Below are positions 10,201-14,617 of a stretch of 14,617 nucleotides of DNA, in pieces. The position numbers and the translations under genes were made by a program. The notes under the pieces were generated by a model that saw nothing but the letters and a program-made list of their open reading frames with translations, had not been told where the DNA came from and made no database searches. Where the stretch lies: positions 57,501-72,117 of the forward strand of contig JASAOO010003474.1 in NCBI GenBank assembly GCA_030849075.1, given 5' to 3'. The DNA is from Zelonia costaricensis (taxonomy: Eukaryota; Euglenozoa; Kinetoplastea; Trypanosomatida; Trypanosomatidae). How positions within the stretch are numbered: position 1 is the stretch's first letter; each line of letters starts with the position of its first letter.

Positions 10201-13200
10201 AGCGCAGACAGAAGACGGCCGAGTCGGCCCCGAGGGCATGGGCGCGGACGGCACAGCGCACGCGCAGCGCCGCCCCCAACGCCACAGACGGGGTGCGCAG
10301 CGCAGACGTCGAGGCGGTCACCGAGGCGGAGGAGACGCACACCGACATCGCCCAGTGTGCCCCGCTGGAGGGCGCAGAGTAGAGCGCCGCACACGAGACC
10401 CACAGGCTGCCAGACCACGCTGCCGCGCCGGCCTTGCCTGCCGCAGGACCCCGCGTGATGGCGCGCATGGCCCCCGTCCGCGGTCGCGCACTGGTGCTTG
10501 CGCCGCGACCCGCCTCCTCCGACACAAGTAGCACCTCCCACGGGAGCCGCGCCATCTCCTCGCCCGCGCCACCGTTCGCCTCCGGCGCAGCTGCCGTTGC
10601 TGTGGCACGCTTGCACGATGCGCTGTGTGCGTCGCTGGCGAGGGGCAGGAAGCCGCGGTAGGTCAGGCCGCTGGCCGCCGACGCGGAGTGCGCGAGGACG
10701 GTGTGCGTGATGGCGTGGCGGAGCACGAGCGACCAGCCACCAAACGGCGCGGCTCCCGCGTCGGCGTCGTGGGGGAGCTTGTCTGACGGCAGCGCGTGAA
10801 GCGGGTACGCGGGGGGCTCAATGCTGATGGTCAGCTCTCGCAGCTCCGGCGACTCGCTGGCGCGGTGCGGGCTGCTGCTGCTCGAGGTGTCCCGCAGCGG
10901 CGGCGGCATCGAGGACGGGTCTGCGGCGGCGGCCGCCGCGGCAGTGGCGGAGCCGACGATGCGGTAGTAGAGCACCACTCGCGCAGACTTGCTGGAGCCC
11001 TTGTGCGCCGCGGCTGTTGACCGCGTCCACGCTTGCGAGAACATGCGCGTGAAGATGGGCTGCACGTACGCCGGTGCGTTGGCGGGCTGCACGGCAACGA
11101 ACACAAACGGGTTACGCAGCGGGACACTTACTGGCTGGTGCACGATGCCCGTCGGCGCGGCGACGGCGACGACGCGGTGTGTCACGGCATCGGCGCGTGA
11201 GGCCTCTGATGTGCACGGTGAGCTGACCCAGACGCTGGCGGTTGGCGTGTGGCGCCGGCTCGTGGTGCCCTGCCGCTGCGCGCGAGCGGACTCGTCAACA
11301 AGCAGCATCTGCAGCACCGGCTGCTGCTGCTGCTGCGGTGCCTCGCGCTGGGCCACGCGGGAGCGCAGATTGAGCACGGCGTCGCGGTACGCGCTCACCG
11401 TCATGTACGTCCACAGCGTCAGCACCACATCCCCGTTGGCTCCGGTGAAGCGCACCTCGTGGTTGATCTGGGCCGCGGACGAGGGGGACGGGGCGCACGA
11501 CGGGGCCACGTCGGCGGTGCTGCTCCACAAGGTCGTCGACGCTGTACTCGCAGCCCCACTGTCCGCGCCGTCGCTGTCGCGGTTGGCACTGCCGCCGCCG
11601 ACCTGCTCCGTGACAACGCAGGTGGCTTGTAGCACAGGCAGCGCACTCCCGTCGTTGTCGTCGTGGTCCTTGGCTGCAGCGCCGCTCAGAAGCAAGACGG
11701 GGGCACTGAGCTGCGGCACGGCCGTCGCCAGGCCACGCAGAGCCGGCGTGGTGCGAAACGCCAAGGTCGTTGCGCTCGATGCTGCCTCGAGGGCCACGGC
11801 TACGACGCGGTGCGGGTCTGCCGCACCCTTCGCGTTGTAGACAGCCACAACGCCAACCGTGACGATGAGCGCCGCATCGTCGGCGCCCTCGAAGAGGTTG
11901 TCCACCGTCGGTCGCGTCCGCGCGGGGGCCGGCTTGGCCTCCGCCATCTCAACGTGGTGGTCGCGATGCATCGAGGCCGGCGGCTGTGGTGTATGGGTGG
12001 GGACGGCAGTGGCACTTGCCGGCGACGCAGTCTGGTGCGCACTGCCGCGCCGTGACGTGCGATGCTGGTTGACGGTGGTGCCGGAGGTGGCCACGTTCGC
12101 AGCTGCCGGCGCGGGTTCGACGAGCTCTGGTTCGAGTGAGGGCAGCGGGCGTGAGGGCGTCCGCGGTGTCTCTAGTGAGGCGGTGGCGGCGGCTTGGGGT
12201 GGGGCCGGGTTCGCCGGCGGCGGCGGTGGTGGCGGCGGCGGGTGGTGCGTCATCAGCGCGCCGGTGTCGTCGTCGTCGTCGTCGCTGATGTGCACCGTGT
12301 CATCCGTCGGCTCCTCCTCATCGGCGTTGCTCGCGGCTGCCTTCGACGGCGCCACCACGACGGGGGCTATCTCCATGTGAATGGTGCTGCGCCGGTAGTT
12401 GCTCGGCCGCTGCCGCCGCGGTGTGTTAGAGCGTGTGGACGGCGTGTATGTGCCGGAGGCTCGCGACTGCACGCTGGGGTTGCGCTGGGAGCGAATCAGC
12501 TCATCCGCAAAGTCGCCCTCCTCCTCGTCCCCTTCGCCCGTCGCCGGTGGCGTGCTGCTCCCGGCACCGGGGACGATGGGCCGACTCCCATCCAAGAAGT
12601 GAAACGGTGCGGCCGCCTCGCTGCCATCGGCGTCGTCCTCTAGCGGTGGTGTTGGCGGGGGCGCCGAGCCGCCGCCCTCACGTGCGGGGGTGCCGCCGTC
12701 GTCGTCGTTGGTGGGGTCGAGCTGCCGCGGCGACGCTGCGGTTTCGCCGACGACCGTCTCACTCGTGCGCCGGGGGGAGGGCGCGCCGTGCGTGGGGCTG
12801 CCGAGGGCAGAGGCGGTAGCCATGGTGACTGATGCACCGTCTGGCTGGTCGGAACTCAGCCGATGCAGCGGCGGGGCTGACCATGGTGACGGCATCCCTG
12901 ACGTCGTGTCTGCTTCTGCGTTTGCTTCCGCCGCCCCAGCCGCGGGGATGTCTGTCCCGTCGTGATGGTCGTCGTCCTCGTCGCCCTGCTCGTGCGGCTC
13001 GTGCGTGTGCGACGCCGCCTCTGCCTCCGCCTCTTCCTCGGAGAGAGACGGGGACGGCGTGTGGTCCGGGGCACCAGGGAGCACCTCACCAACGGCCCAG
13101 CGGAAGTGCACGTGCAGGGGGGCCTCTGCCGCTGGCTCGTCCTCCCCCTCCCCGTCCACCGCGGCGGCACCGGTGGCAGCGAGCTCCAAGACGGGGTTGT

Positions 13201-13594
13201 CGCCTGTCGCGTTGGCTGTGGTGGACACGCTCAGTGCCGTGCCGGCCGGATGCATGCCCGACGCTGTCAGCACATCCATGGCCACCATCGCCCGGCTCGG
13301 CTGCACGCCGTCGGCGTCCGCCGCGGGACTGAGCGCGTAGTCGGAGGTGGCGAAGGCCAGCTCTGTGGCCCGCCGCGGCACCCGCACGCTGCCTTGACGG
13401 TGCAGCACTACCGGCCGCTGCATCGGGAGGGCGAGCGTCACCCACGGGCAGCCGGGCCCGCCGAGGCGGACCGCCAGCGCCTCCTGCGCCGGCTCGCAGC
13501 CCACGACGAGGAGGGAGATGCAGCGGCCATAGGAGGACTCGCCGATGGCCTCCCCAATGCTGGAGAGGCCAGAGAGAAACGAGTTGTTGTCCAT
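1247..13594 (-). CDS. Giant Kelch-propeller protein with acidic repetitive tail (4115 aa)
   Basis: The function is not known. Residue numbers count from the ATG at 13594, the first ATG after a good splice acceptor. The open frame extends 11 codons further upstream to 13627, but only to a TTG, so that extension is rejected. Order of parts: beta-rich start (1-165); Ser/Thr/Pro/Glu-rich disorder (about 170-560) with D6 at 438-443 and P9 at 452-460; beta-rich sequence of unrecognised fold (about 565-1700); six Kelch repeats (about 1725-2160); Arg/Pro/Ser-rich linker (about 2161-2355) with a charged helix around RLY 2295-2297; acidic disordered tail (about 2417-4115) with seven 17-residue repeats (3323-3441) and the end DDDFDF. 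I see no signal peptide or membrane segment, so a cytoplasmic protein is likely. Kelch propellers bind protein partners, and the bulk looks like a scaffold. The CDS is intact, without a frameshift. Same-strand neighbour: a nitronate monooxygenase gene about 0.8 kb downstream. Kelch assignment is firm; everything on role is inference. Confidence 0.9.
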   Translation of the reverse strand: MDNNSFLSGLSSIGEAIGESSYGRCISLLVVGCEPAQEALAVRLGGPGCPWVTLALPMQRPVVLHRQGSVRVPRRATELAFATSDYALSPAADADGVQPSRAMVAMDVLTASGMHPAGTALSVSTTANATGDNPVLELAATGAAAVDGEGEDEPAAEAPLHVHFRWAVGEVLPGAPDHTPSPSLSEEEAEAEAASHTHEPHEQGDEDDDHHDGTDIPAAGAAEANAEADTTSGMPSPWSAPPLHRLSSDQPDGASVTMATASALGSPTHGAPSPRRTSETVVGETAASPRQLDPTNDDDGGTPAREGGGSAPPPTPPLEDDADGSEAAAPFHFLDGSRPIVPGAGSSTPPATGEGDEEEGDFADELIRSQRNPSVQSRASGTYTPSTRSNTPRRQRPSNYRRSTIHMEIAPVVVAPSKAAASNADEEEPTDDTVHISDDDDDDTGALMTHHPPPPPPPPPANPAPPQAAATASLETPRTPSRPLPSLEPELVEPAPAAANVATSGTTVNQHRTSRRGSAHQTASPASATAVPTHTPQPPASMHRDHHVEMAEAKPAPARTRPTVDNLFEGADDAALIVTVGVVAVYNAKGAADPHRVVAVALEAASSATTLAFRTTPALRGLATAVPQLSAPVLLLSGAAAKDHDDNDGSALPVLQATCVVTEQVGGGSANRDSDGADSGAASTASTTLWSSTADVAPSCAPSPSSAAQINHEVRFTGANGDVVLTLWTYMTVSAYRDAVLNLRSRVAQREAPQQQQQPVLQMLLVDESARAQRQGTTSRRHTPTASVWVSSPCTSEASRADAVTHRVVAVAAPTGIVHQPVSVPLRNPFVFVAVQPANAPAYVQPIFTRMFSQAWTRSTAAAHKGSSKSARVVLYYRIVGSATAAAAAAADPSSMPPPLRDTSSSSSPHRASESPELRELTISIEPPAYPLHALPSDKLPHDADAGAAPFGGWSLVLRHAITHTVLAHSASAASGLTYRGFLPLASDAHSASCKRATATAAAPEANGGAGEEMARLPWEVLLVSEEAGRGASTSARPRTGAMRAITRGPAAGKAGAAAWSGSLWVSCAALYSAPSSGAHWAMSVCVSSASVTASTSALRTPSVALGAALRVRCAVRAHALGADSAVFCLRSLHLVASPVAGAAPPQSSSPAQSTPSLPPSRVQLWFTTGGSTPDEVRAAWAAEADAEVPSVKQLQRAWAPAVAAAHCSATPPLAVNAEGRLQPAGAPVLLSTCNTRARLCIALTSTAEAASGTTDGLPDARALQRGVTAVRESAVRRYRRGQVTEDSHSSDESSDDRRGERAPLTEAQMGDVFVECVTAVAMRVDNYAEVDLSPSLVAASERPGQTRHRLLLSSVSGTVRMSRHILLELQGQWIKMPRRVAVVSDEYTPSPRLWGLRCSCVVRRPDSSPRVPYSAAAADAADGADLAQEVLEAHLGYDIVVQSVPLDYGDPSEHTVQTLLPGLSYDKLVVQMKARDARLRPYRESIRSAPSGPPNPSLRRGGRSTMDDDGATAFEDTAELLEHVFGPTGLAHATYMSESSHKVAVVHFVFGDAYTTRTILSVACAPSAAAAAVNAMTSTPSKPYSNGHSPVPRPPSSPLPLSASVSGAAGVAGCAVQVSCDSLTRTATVYSFLSESAVMREFPGVSHRRYAPELTWYHGGLSIAPSEELRRREAGEAAWRCGLTEQRLGPHQAPGPLVVSAVTHHPFDCLPLVVEPSLTRCGEGRYCVAFGGLSTVTGTPSASVYVFDAVAQMWRSLRSRRSLRGTLSASVPAGLPPARYGHTAVFRPANGAVYIFGGRGVRDGAMSDAYSAATPATVFADVWSLACDAAAGCVTATELRCAWAESSAAAPGSGSESRMSSLVLAGDFEAALARWRHAAVLHDDYLVVLGGQSSSGACCSCAELLYLDIKTQEWAPRRSFGVEVPCPRYGLAAATLSGSAAVYVFGGWGAEQDAAAAAAATDKAPQNGSGANGKAAGKDGVVALSDFFKMDLITRMWSRVEANGAVRPPALDLPDMTSSLIDGCPVLLLVGGRVAGPVTAASEPPSTADLDVFLFSTATLFWRRVAMDCMPVPTRFGLRAVASAATGTARPMAAGPTRGPVRPDTSRLRRTLPSRGQRIGDVLVVGGLPLNEADVANTAPAISLLLAAGDGSITGAGRRVASASPAAGESQPEMLTPRPPAASRSPRARRPVSGPARVSARKPATPLRSPRQPAVVATSGWLHSIQQPRSTDGWADADVVGRQPAPPTASAVAIRKAVDRLHATAPTPPPRLPQHHTSCYSTLTRAEQRRLVHRLYTQDLEVRAARRQQLEAEMYDQQHKPLAHHISKSRSRSPGGRQPRLASAPVHRPHYDAASLTSPSAPRDAADGAAAAGFFPGSTAADAPVAHRDLQGAFLGRGSSTSPTTSSSRLSSESPSADEESDEEVEASTSASTVKSEVDAVAEPLVPGVEEAADRSAASVSDSPDDTDDASSTAKASAASAPEREAAAPPPISSADSFEKESEDSDKDGASDAAPPPPPAAPVAAPATVSDKGASETDDDDFESDSSADSYVVARPEQQERSASSVAAPAPEPAPVPVPASEQTTTTSRSASAAEALPASAAASSSSSRPATPPTPEQEEVHDAAATAPSTPPEMAISPTSSSVHSAAAAVPLPSSPPRGSDAEQEDEEHEEEPATDKPVPASVADEPAHEEEEQQQPSPAAAAAEDASGAPPDSYDGMDDDWEAESEPEEENEDAVAAEVRDASVAEIPSETEEEDDAIHEVAEEAAKSASSVPSSQSSAAPVPEDEDEDDDDWEAESSEATKSDAAALAADEVPPSRPSSPMSSEPASEVAAEEAEPPHEQQPPSSAPTSSAASRSSSAHEHEEEAPRAATPAVSNGEVSEVSAAPSTPPVEESHGDHDDGWEAVSDEAGAKSSSNVDAAVLPPALDDDADTGAEESSIGSAVAPSEDDGLAAVPPPAPREHPTPPSSPSSSSAAVPTPPADTDQDEASSEPSHVDEDVEQPFVEEREAPFSTAVVEARAASGSSASSAEMSAQPSIPLTLQSSDAAHRQSPAVTPLEVLCEDEEWNGDEDQKFVLPPSVKSEIGEETPADDGAAAEVPPAEAPEVEEATAAHASEEGEATAESSAATDGAGAVPAAPEAEEIGGDDSDAASVATSAPARPASPPDESVEADEERPDVPEEEAEEVDASHEQAATPPHDEAEEVNTDEDSLSSPASSLDESAVVMVHDAANTSAPEPPEELEGDAAAGEEAEAEAAAEAAAREHHLSTPSTPSESDLGDDAPAQPQPDDAPVDDEESADAQAFEEPEASPPSHISEAGDEADVVASEPELPDHKDDEADDAVSEPDLPDHKADEADDAVSEPDLPDHKDDEADDAVSEPELPDHNDDEADDAVSEPELPDHNDDEADDAVSEPELPDHKDDEADNAVSEPELPDHNDGDDDEAAPATPPSVPSSASAPVPPQPEEEAVDEEGDVESGNEGLEEAASAPADESHEASTEHPMAAHKEEGEPAEEADDVAPSDLPPPRMPAPRRSAQSSHVSSVGDDGEEEDAAGEAPASVLDTDSDAAPAAEAAVDDAHGAQSSSADEVSAAGSRPADEEEEEAPRTPEPAEGEEAAASEASALSSPDPAVQPSTLTGYAEEAEVPPPPPALAAAAEESPYEEAGDHGEAAEAQAQASAEDAAASSHSSLLSSISAADDLEPTEESAAAAAPANDGSDDADEEGAEAAAEAPAEVAEATPDPTDGESEAAAAEEERSTGEAVAGAAVEGESVHGGAVEEVPEAPVVDDAGSSEEPATDADAPQSATDRSGAVEEGEEEWQSVEPPAAPAADTTAVISAVENADDAADAAALPEHPSRAEEEVGDEEVGHADDFDSPHEGSGTDEADASEEEAAAPASVKESAVAGSSAAMEAEAEATEADAPLDNADASEASEHSEAAPAEETPEAAADPGEEAEAADVNEEQLIEASAEKPLVLTASAQGAAAPAPENWSELSASEHNGSGSGAPANPFAPALTAESSFPVPAPVAGQEAKGEEETESAEELSADAAPATPSSVGSDGEASQHGEVAQEQEQEQGLEVAEEPADATELDDGRDLLDRHRGVEEEVQDDDFDF
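1250..6345 (-). other. Acidic, Ala/Ser/Glu/Asp-rich disordered tail of the Kelch protein
   Basis: Residues about 2417-4115 are dominated by E, D, A, S and P, with very few K or R and almost no hydrophobic clusters. I found only six Trp in about 1,700 residues. Many Ser are followed by acidic residues at +1 to +3, matching the casein kinase 2 preference, so heavy phosphorylation is plausible. The composition predicts an extended polyanionic chain. The skewed codon set (GAG, GCC, GAC, TCC and similar) also leaves a long open frame on the opposite strand, which I regard as a by-product. Confidence 0.85.
3272..3628 (-). repeat. Tandem array, 7 x 51 nt (17 residues) inside the Kelch CDS
   Basis: Seven head-to-tail units of exactly 51 nt. 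The anchor GTGGTCAGG recurs at 3281, 3332, 3383, 3434, 3485, 3536 and 3587. Each encodes a 17-residue unit of the form EADDAVSEPELPDHKDD (residues 3323-3441). The first unit (EADVVASEP...) is the most diverged. Units 2 and 3 have SEPDLPD, the others SEPELPD, and the residue after PDH alternates between K and N. Units 4-6 are almost identical in DNA, so the array is probably still being homogenised or recently expanded. The length keeps the frame for any copy number. Confidence 0.95.
6530..7114 (-). other. Basic Arg/Pro/Ser linker with a short charged helix, after the Kelch domain
   Basis: Residues about 2161-2355 are rich in R, P and S (for example SRSPRARRPVSGPARVSARK and KSRSRSPGGRQPR), in sharp contrast with the acidic tail that follows. 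A helix-like charged segment surrounds LTRAEQRRLVHRLYTQDLEV (RLY at 2295-2297). Segments with RLY followed by alternating charged and hydrophobic residues occur in many trypanosomatid cytoskeletal proteins as far as I recall, but I cannot verify that here. Basic Pro-rich linkers can bind microtubules or nucleic acid; that is inference. Confidence 0.5.
7115..8422 (-). other. Kelch beta-propeller domain, six repeats
   Basis: Residues about 1725-2160. The diagnostic Gly-Gly pairs, each preceded by hydrophobic residues, are at 1732-1733 (VAFGGLS), 1798-1799 (VYIFGGRG), 1891-1892 (LVVLGGQ), 1947-1948 (VYVFGGWG), 2032-2033 (LLLVGGRV) and 2127-2128 (VLVVGGLP). Each of the first five is followed by the expected downstream Trp (MWRSL, VWSLA, EWAPR, MWSRV, FWRRV), and most are preceded by the R-x-(G/H) turn (ARYGHTAV, ARWRHAAV, PRYGLAAA, TRFGLRAV). 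Blade 6 lacks the Trp, as is common for a closing blade. Long loops interrupt blades 2, 4, 5 and 6; the blade 4 loop is low-complexity, rich in A, G and K. A CCSC cluster sits in blade 3. Six blades agree with the usual five to seven of a Kelch propeller. Confidence 0.9.
8423..11900 (-). other. Beta-rich region of unrecognised fold in the Kelch protein
   Basis: Residues about 565-1700 alternate hydrophobic beta-like stretches (such as ALIVTVGVVAVYNAKGAADP, DVVLTLWTYMTV and DSAVFCLRSLHLVA) with low-complexity linkers. The start, with a hydrophobic strand, an N/D-P turn and then VVAVAL and T-rich strands, is faintly like a C2 sandwich. I cannot see a full set of calcium-binding Asp residues, so I make no domain call. 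Several diverged beta-sandwich domains are plausible. Confidence 0.35.
12215..12283 (-). repeat. Poly-Asp and poly-Pro runs in the N-terminal disordered region
   Basis: Six GAC codons (12266-12283, residues D438-D443) are followed shortly by nine Pro codons (12215-12241, residues P452-P460). These are triplet microsatellites that keep the frame. The Pro run could be a profilin, SH3 or GYF-type ligand in principle, but it may simply be slippage in a disordered segment. Confidence 0.8.
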
Positions 13595-13630
13595 GAGGTG
13601 TGGAGCTGAGAAGGGGCGGCGCGTCAAACA

Positions 13631-13690
13631 CTACACCCAAGAAGGGGAGCGAGAAGTAAGGGGCGAGAGGGTGGCGGCGGGGGGAGGCTT
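13631..13690 (-). promoter_or_regulatory. Trans-splice acceptor of the Kelch gene
   Basis: On the minus strand a pyrimidine tract (about 13680-13635, with CTCTCGCCCCTTACTTCTCG and CTCCCCTTCTT) ends in GGGTGTAG, the AG being the complement of 13632-13631. It is the first AG after the tract. Splicing there gives a 36-nt 5' UTR before the ATG at 13594 and removes upstream ATGs. A second AG, at 13607-13606 after CCCCTTCTC, would give an 11-nt leader and is a possible alternative. Confidence 0.65.
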
Positions 13691-14336
13691 GAAGGCACGC
13701 GCAACGCGTAGGAGGAGTGCGCGCGCGCGGTGGACCTTTCCCACACCGGGTGTCTATGGAAAGGAAACGGAGAAAAAGGGCACAGCGAGAACGAGAGACT
13801 GAAAGAGGAGAAGGGGCGGGAGGCGGCACGCAAGCTCGGCCTCGTATGAAGAAAATAGAAAACAGGATGCGTCAGAGTGCGGGGTGAGAGGGGAAAGGGA
13901 GCGTAGTCCGGTAGGTATAACAGGAGAAGACGGTGTCCACGGCGCAACGGCGAAGCTGGCCAGCCGGCTCGGCGAAGTGAGGCGTGCGCTTCAGAGGTGG
14001 AGGGTGTTGGGGAGGGAGAGGCGGAGGTGGAGGTGCGGTCCGCAGACGTGTGGGATGCGGTGAGGAGGTTGGTGGGGGAGCCCAACAGTGAAAGAAAGGA
14101 AGAAGCCTTAAAACACACGATGTTGTGAGCACCCGTCAAAGGCGCAACGACGACGCACCCCCCACACACACAGAAGACAGCCGCACGCAGCTCGTTAATT
14201 CAGAAACCACACACACACGCACGTCCACCAACAACACGAGCAAAACCAATCCGGGACTGGAGACGAGAGCGACAGCGACGTCGGCTGCAGTAGCCCCCGC
14301 GAGGTTGAAGACGAGACTGACACACACCACCACCAC

Positions 14337-14362
14337 CACACACACACACACACACACACACA
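14337..14362. repeat. (CA)13 dinucleotide microsatellite
   Basis: Thirteen uninterrupted CA units, preceded by a short (CAC)n run from about 14326 and followed by CA-rich sequence to about 14400. It is (TG)n in the transcript. CA/TG tracts are typical of Leishmania intergenic DNA and are usually length-polymorphic. Confidence 0.9.
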
Positions 14363-14476
14363 GATACACACAGGCAAACACGTGCAGACCAGCGCAGCGT
14401 TCCGTGTGCCTTTCCTCCCTTTCCGTTCCGCAGAGAAGAACAAAGAGAAAGAGAGCGTCACGTCAAGGAACGCGAC

Positions 14477-14588
14477 GGGGGGGGGGGATGAGAAGAGGCA
14501 AGCGATCTGGAAGAGGAGAGGGACGGGATGCGCAGCACCAACACCCCCGTGAGCAGCCAGAGAACCACCAAGGGAGGAGGGGGGGGGG
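14477..14588 (+). repeat. Two G-runs (G11 and G10) near the right edge
   Basis: G11 at 14477-14487 and G10 at 14579-14588, both C-runs within pyrimidine-rich sequence on the gene strand. They match the runs at 796-818 and 1100-1114 in strand bias and add to the picture of polypyrimidine signals serving minus-strand genes. Exact lengths of such runs are prone to sequencing error. Confidence 0.6.
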
Positions 14589-14617
14589 AGGGAAGTGGGC
14601 AAGAGGGAGAGAGGAAC

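Larger units (their letters stand above)
13633..14617 (-). other. Intergenic region upstream of the Kelch gene
   Basis: About 1 kb without a supportable gene. Open frames here translate to low-complexity strings (Ser/Pro/Leu runs, or Val-Cys repeats from TG microsatellites). The plus strand is strongly purine-rich in blocks (13801-13825, 13882-13905, 13990-14035, 14477-14520, 14571-14617), that is, pyrimidine-rich in the transcript. This fits the 3' UTR and processing signals of an upstream gene outside the window. No promoter motif is visible, nor would one be expected in a polycistronic unit. Confidence 0.65.

Noticed and set aside
8828..10531. 567-codon plus-strand open frame opposite the Kelch CDS
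   Set aside because: Arg/His/Gly-rich composition typical of the antisense of GC-rich coding DNA; no recognisable motif.
13595..13627. Eleven-codon N-terminal extension of the Kelch protein
   Set aside because: It begins at TTG, not ATG. The first ATG after the splice acceptor is at 13594.
13624..14602. Minus-strand frames of 81-181 residues upstream of the Kelch gene
   Set aside because: They consist of translated polypyrimidine tracts (Ser/Pro/Leu) and TG microsatellite (Val-Cys), with no domain or coding-like composition.

Overview
The window looks like nuclear DNA of a trypanosomatid, most likely Leishmania or a close relative (Leishmaniinae). The supporting signs are a very GC-rich sequence, two protein-coding genes on the same (minus) strand without introns, one uninterrupted coding region of more than 12 kb, and intergenic DNA full of strand-asymmetric homopurine tracts and CA/TG microsatellites. 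Those purine tracts read as polypyrimidine tracts ending in AG on the gene strand, as expected for spliced-leader trans-splicing. I cannot name the species from sequence alone.

Layout, following transcription from high to low coordinates: (i) 13633-14617 is an untranslated intergenic stretch with a (CA)13 microsatellite, G-runs and polypyrimidine tracts on the minus strand; (ii) a well-placed trans-splice acceptor at 13631-13632, 36 nt upstream of the first ATG of the giant gene; (iii) 13594-1247, one CDS of 4115 residues; (iv) 439-1246, a spacer holding the giant gene's 3' UTR and the 5' region of the next gene, with a near-perfect C-run/G-run hairpin; (v) 438-1, the first 146 residues of a nitronate monooxygenase (2-nitropropane dioxygenase) family protein that runs off the left edge.

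The giant protein has a clear modular order: an N-terminal beta-rich segment, a Pro/Ser/Thr-rich disordered stretch with short Asp and Pro runs, about 1,100 residues of beta-rich sequence of unrecognised fold, a six-blade Kelch propeller (about residues 1725-2160), an Arg/Pro/Ser-rich basic linker with a short charged helix, and about 1,700 residues of extremely acidic, Ala/Ser/Glu/Asp-rich disordered tail. The tail contains seven tandem copies of a 17-residue (51-nt) unit and a sparse set of acidic-plus-aromatic short motifs, some matching the ATG8-interacting (LIR/AIM) pattern. No family name beyond Kelch can be assigned. A scaffold role at the cytoskeleton, flagellum or membrane traffic is inference only.

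The two genes probably belong to one polycistronic transcription unit. That arrangement does not imply a shared pathway in trypanosomatids, and nothing here links the flavoenzyme to the Kelch protein functionally. I found no tRNA, rRNA, CRISPR array, transposase or other mobile element.
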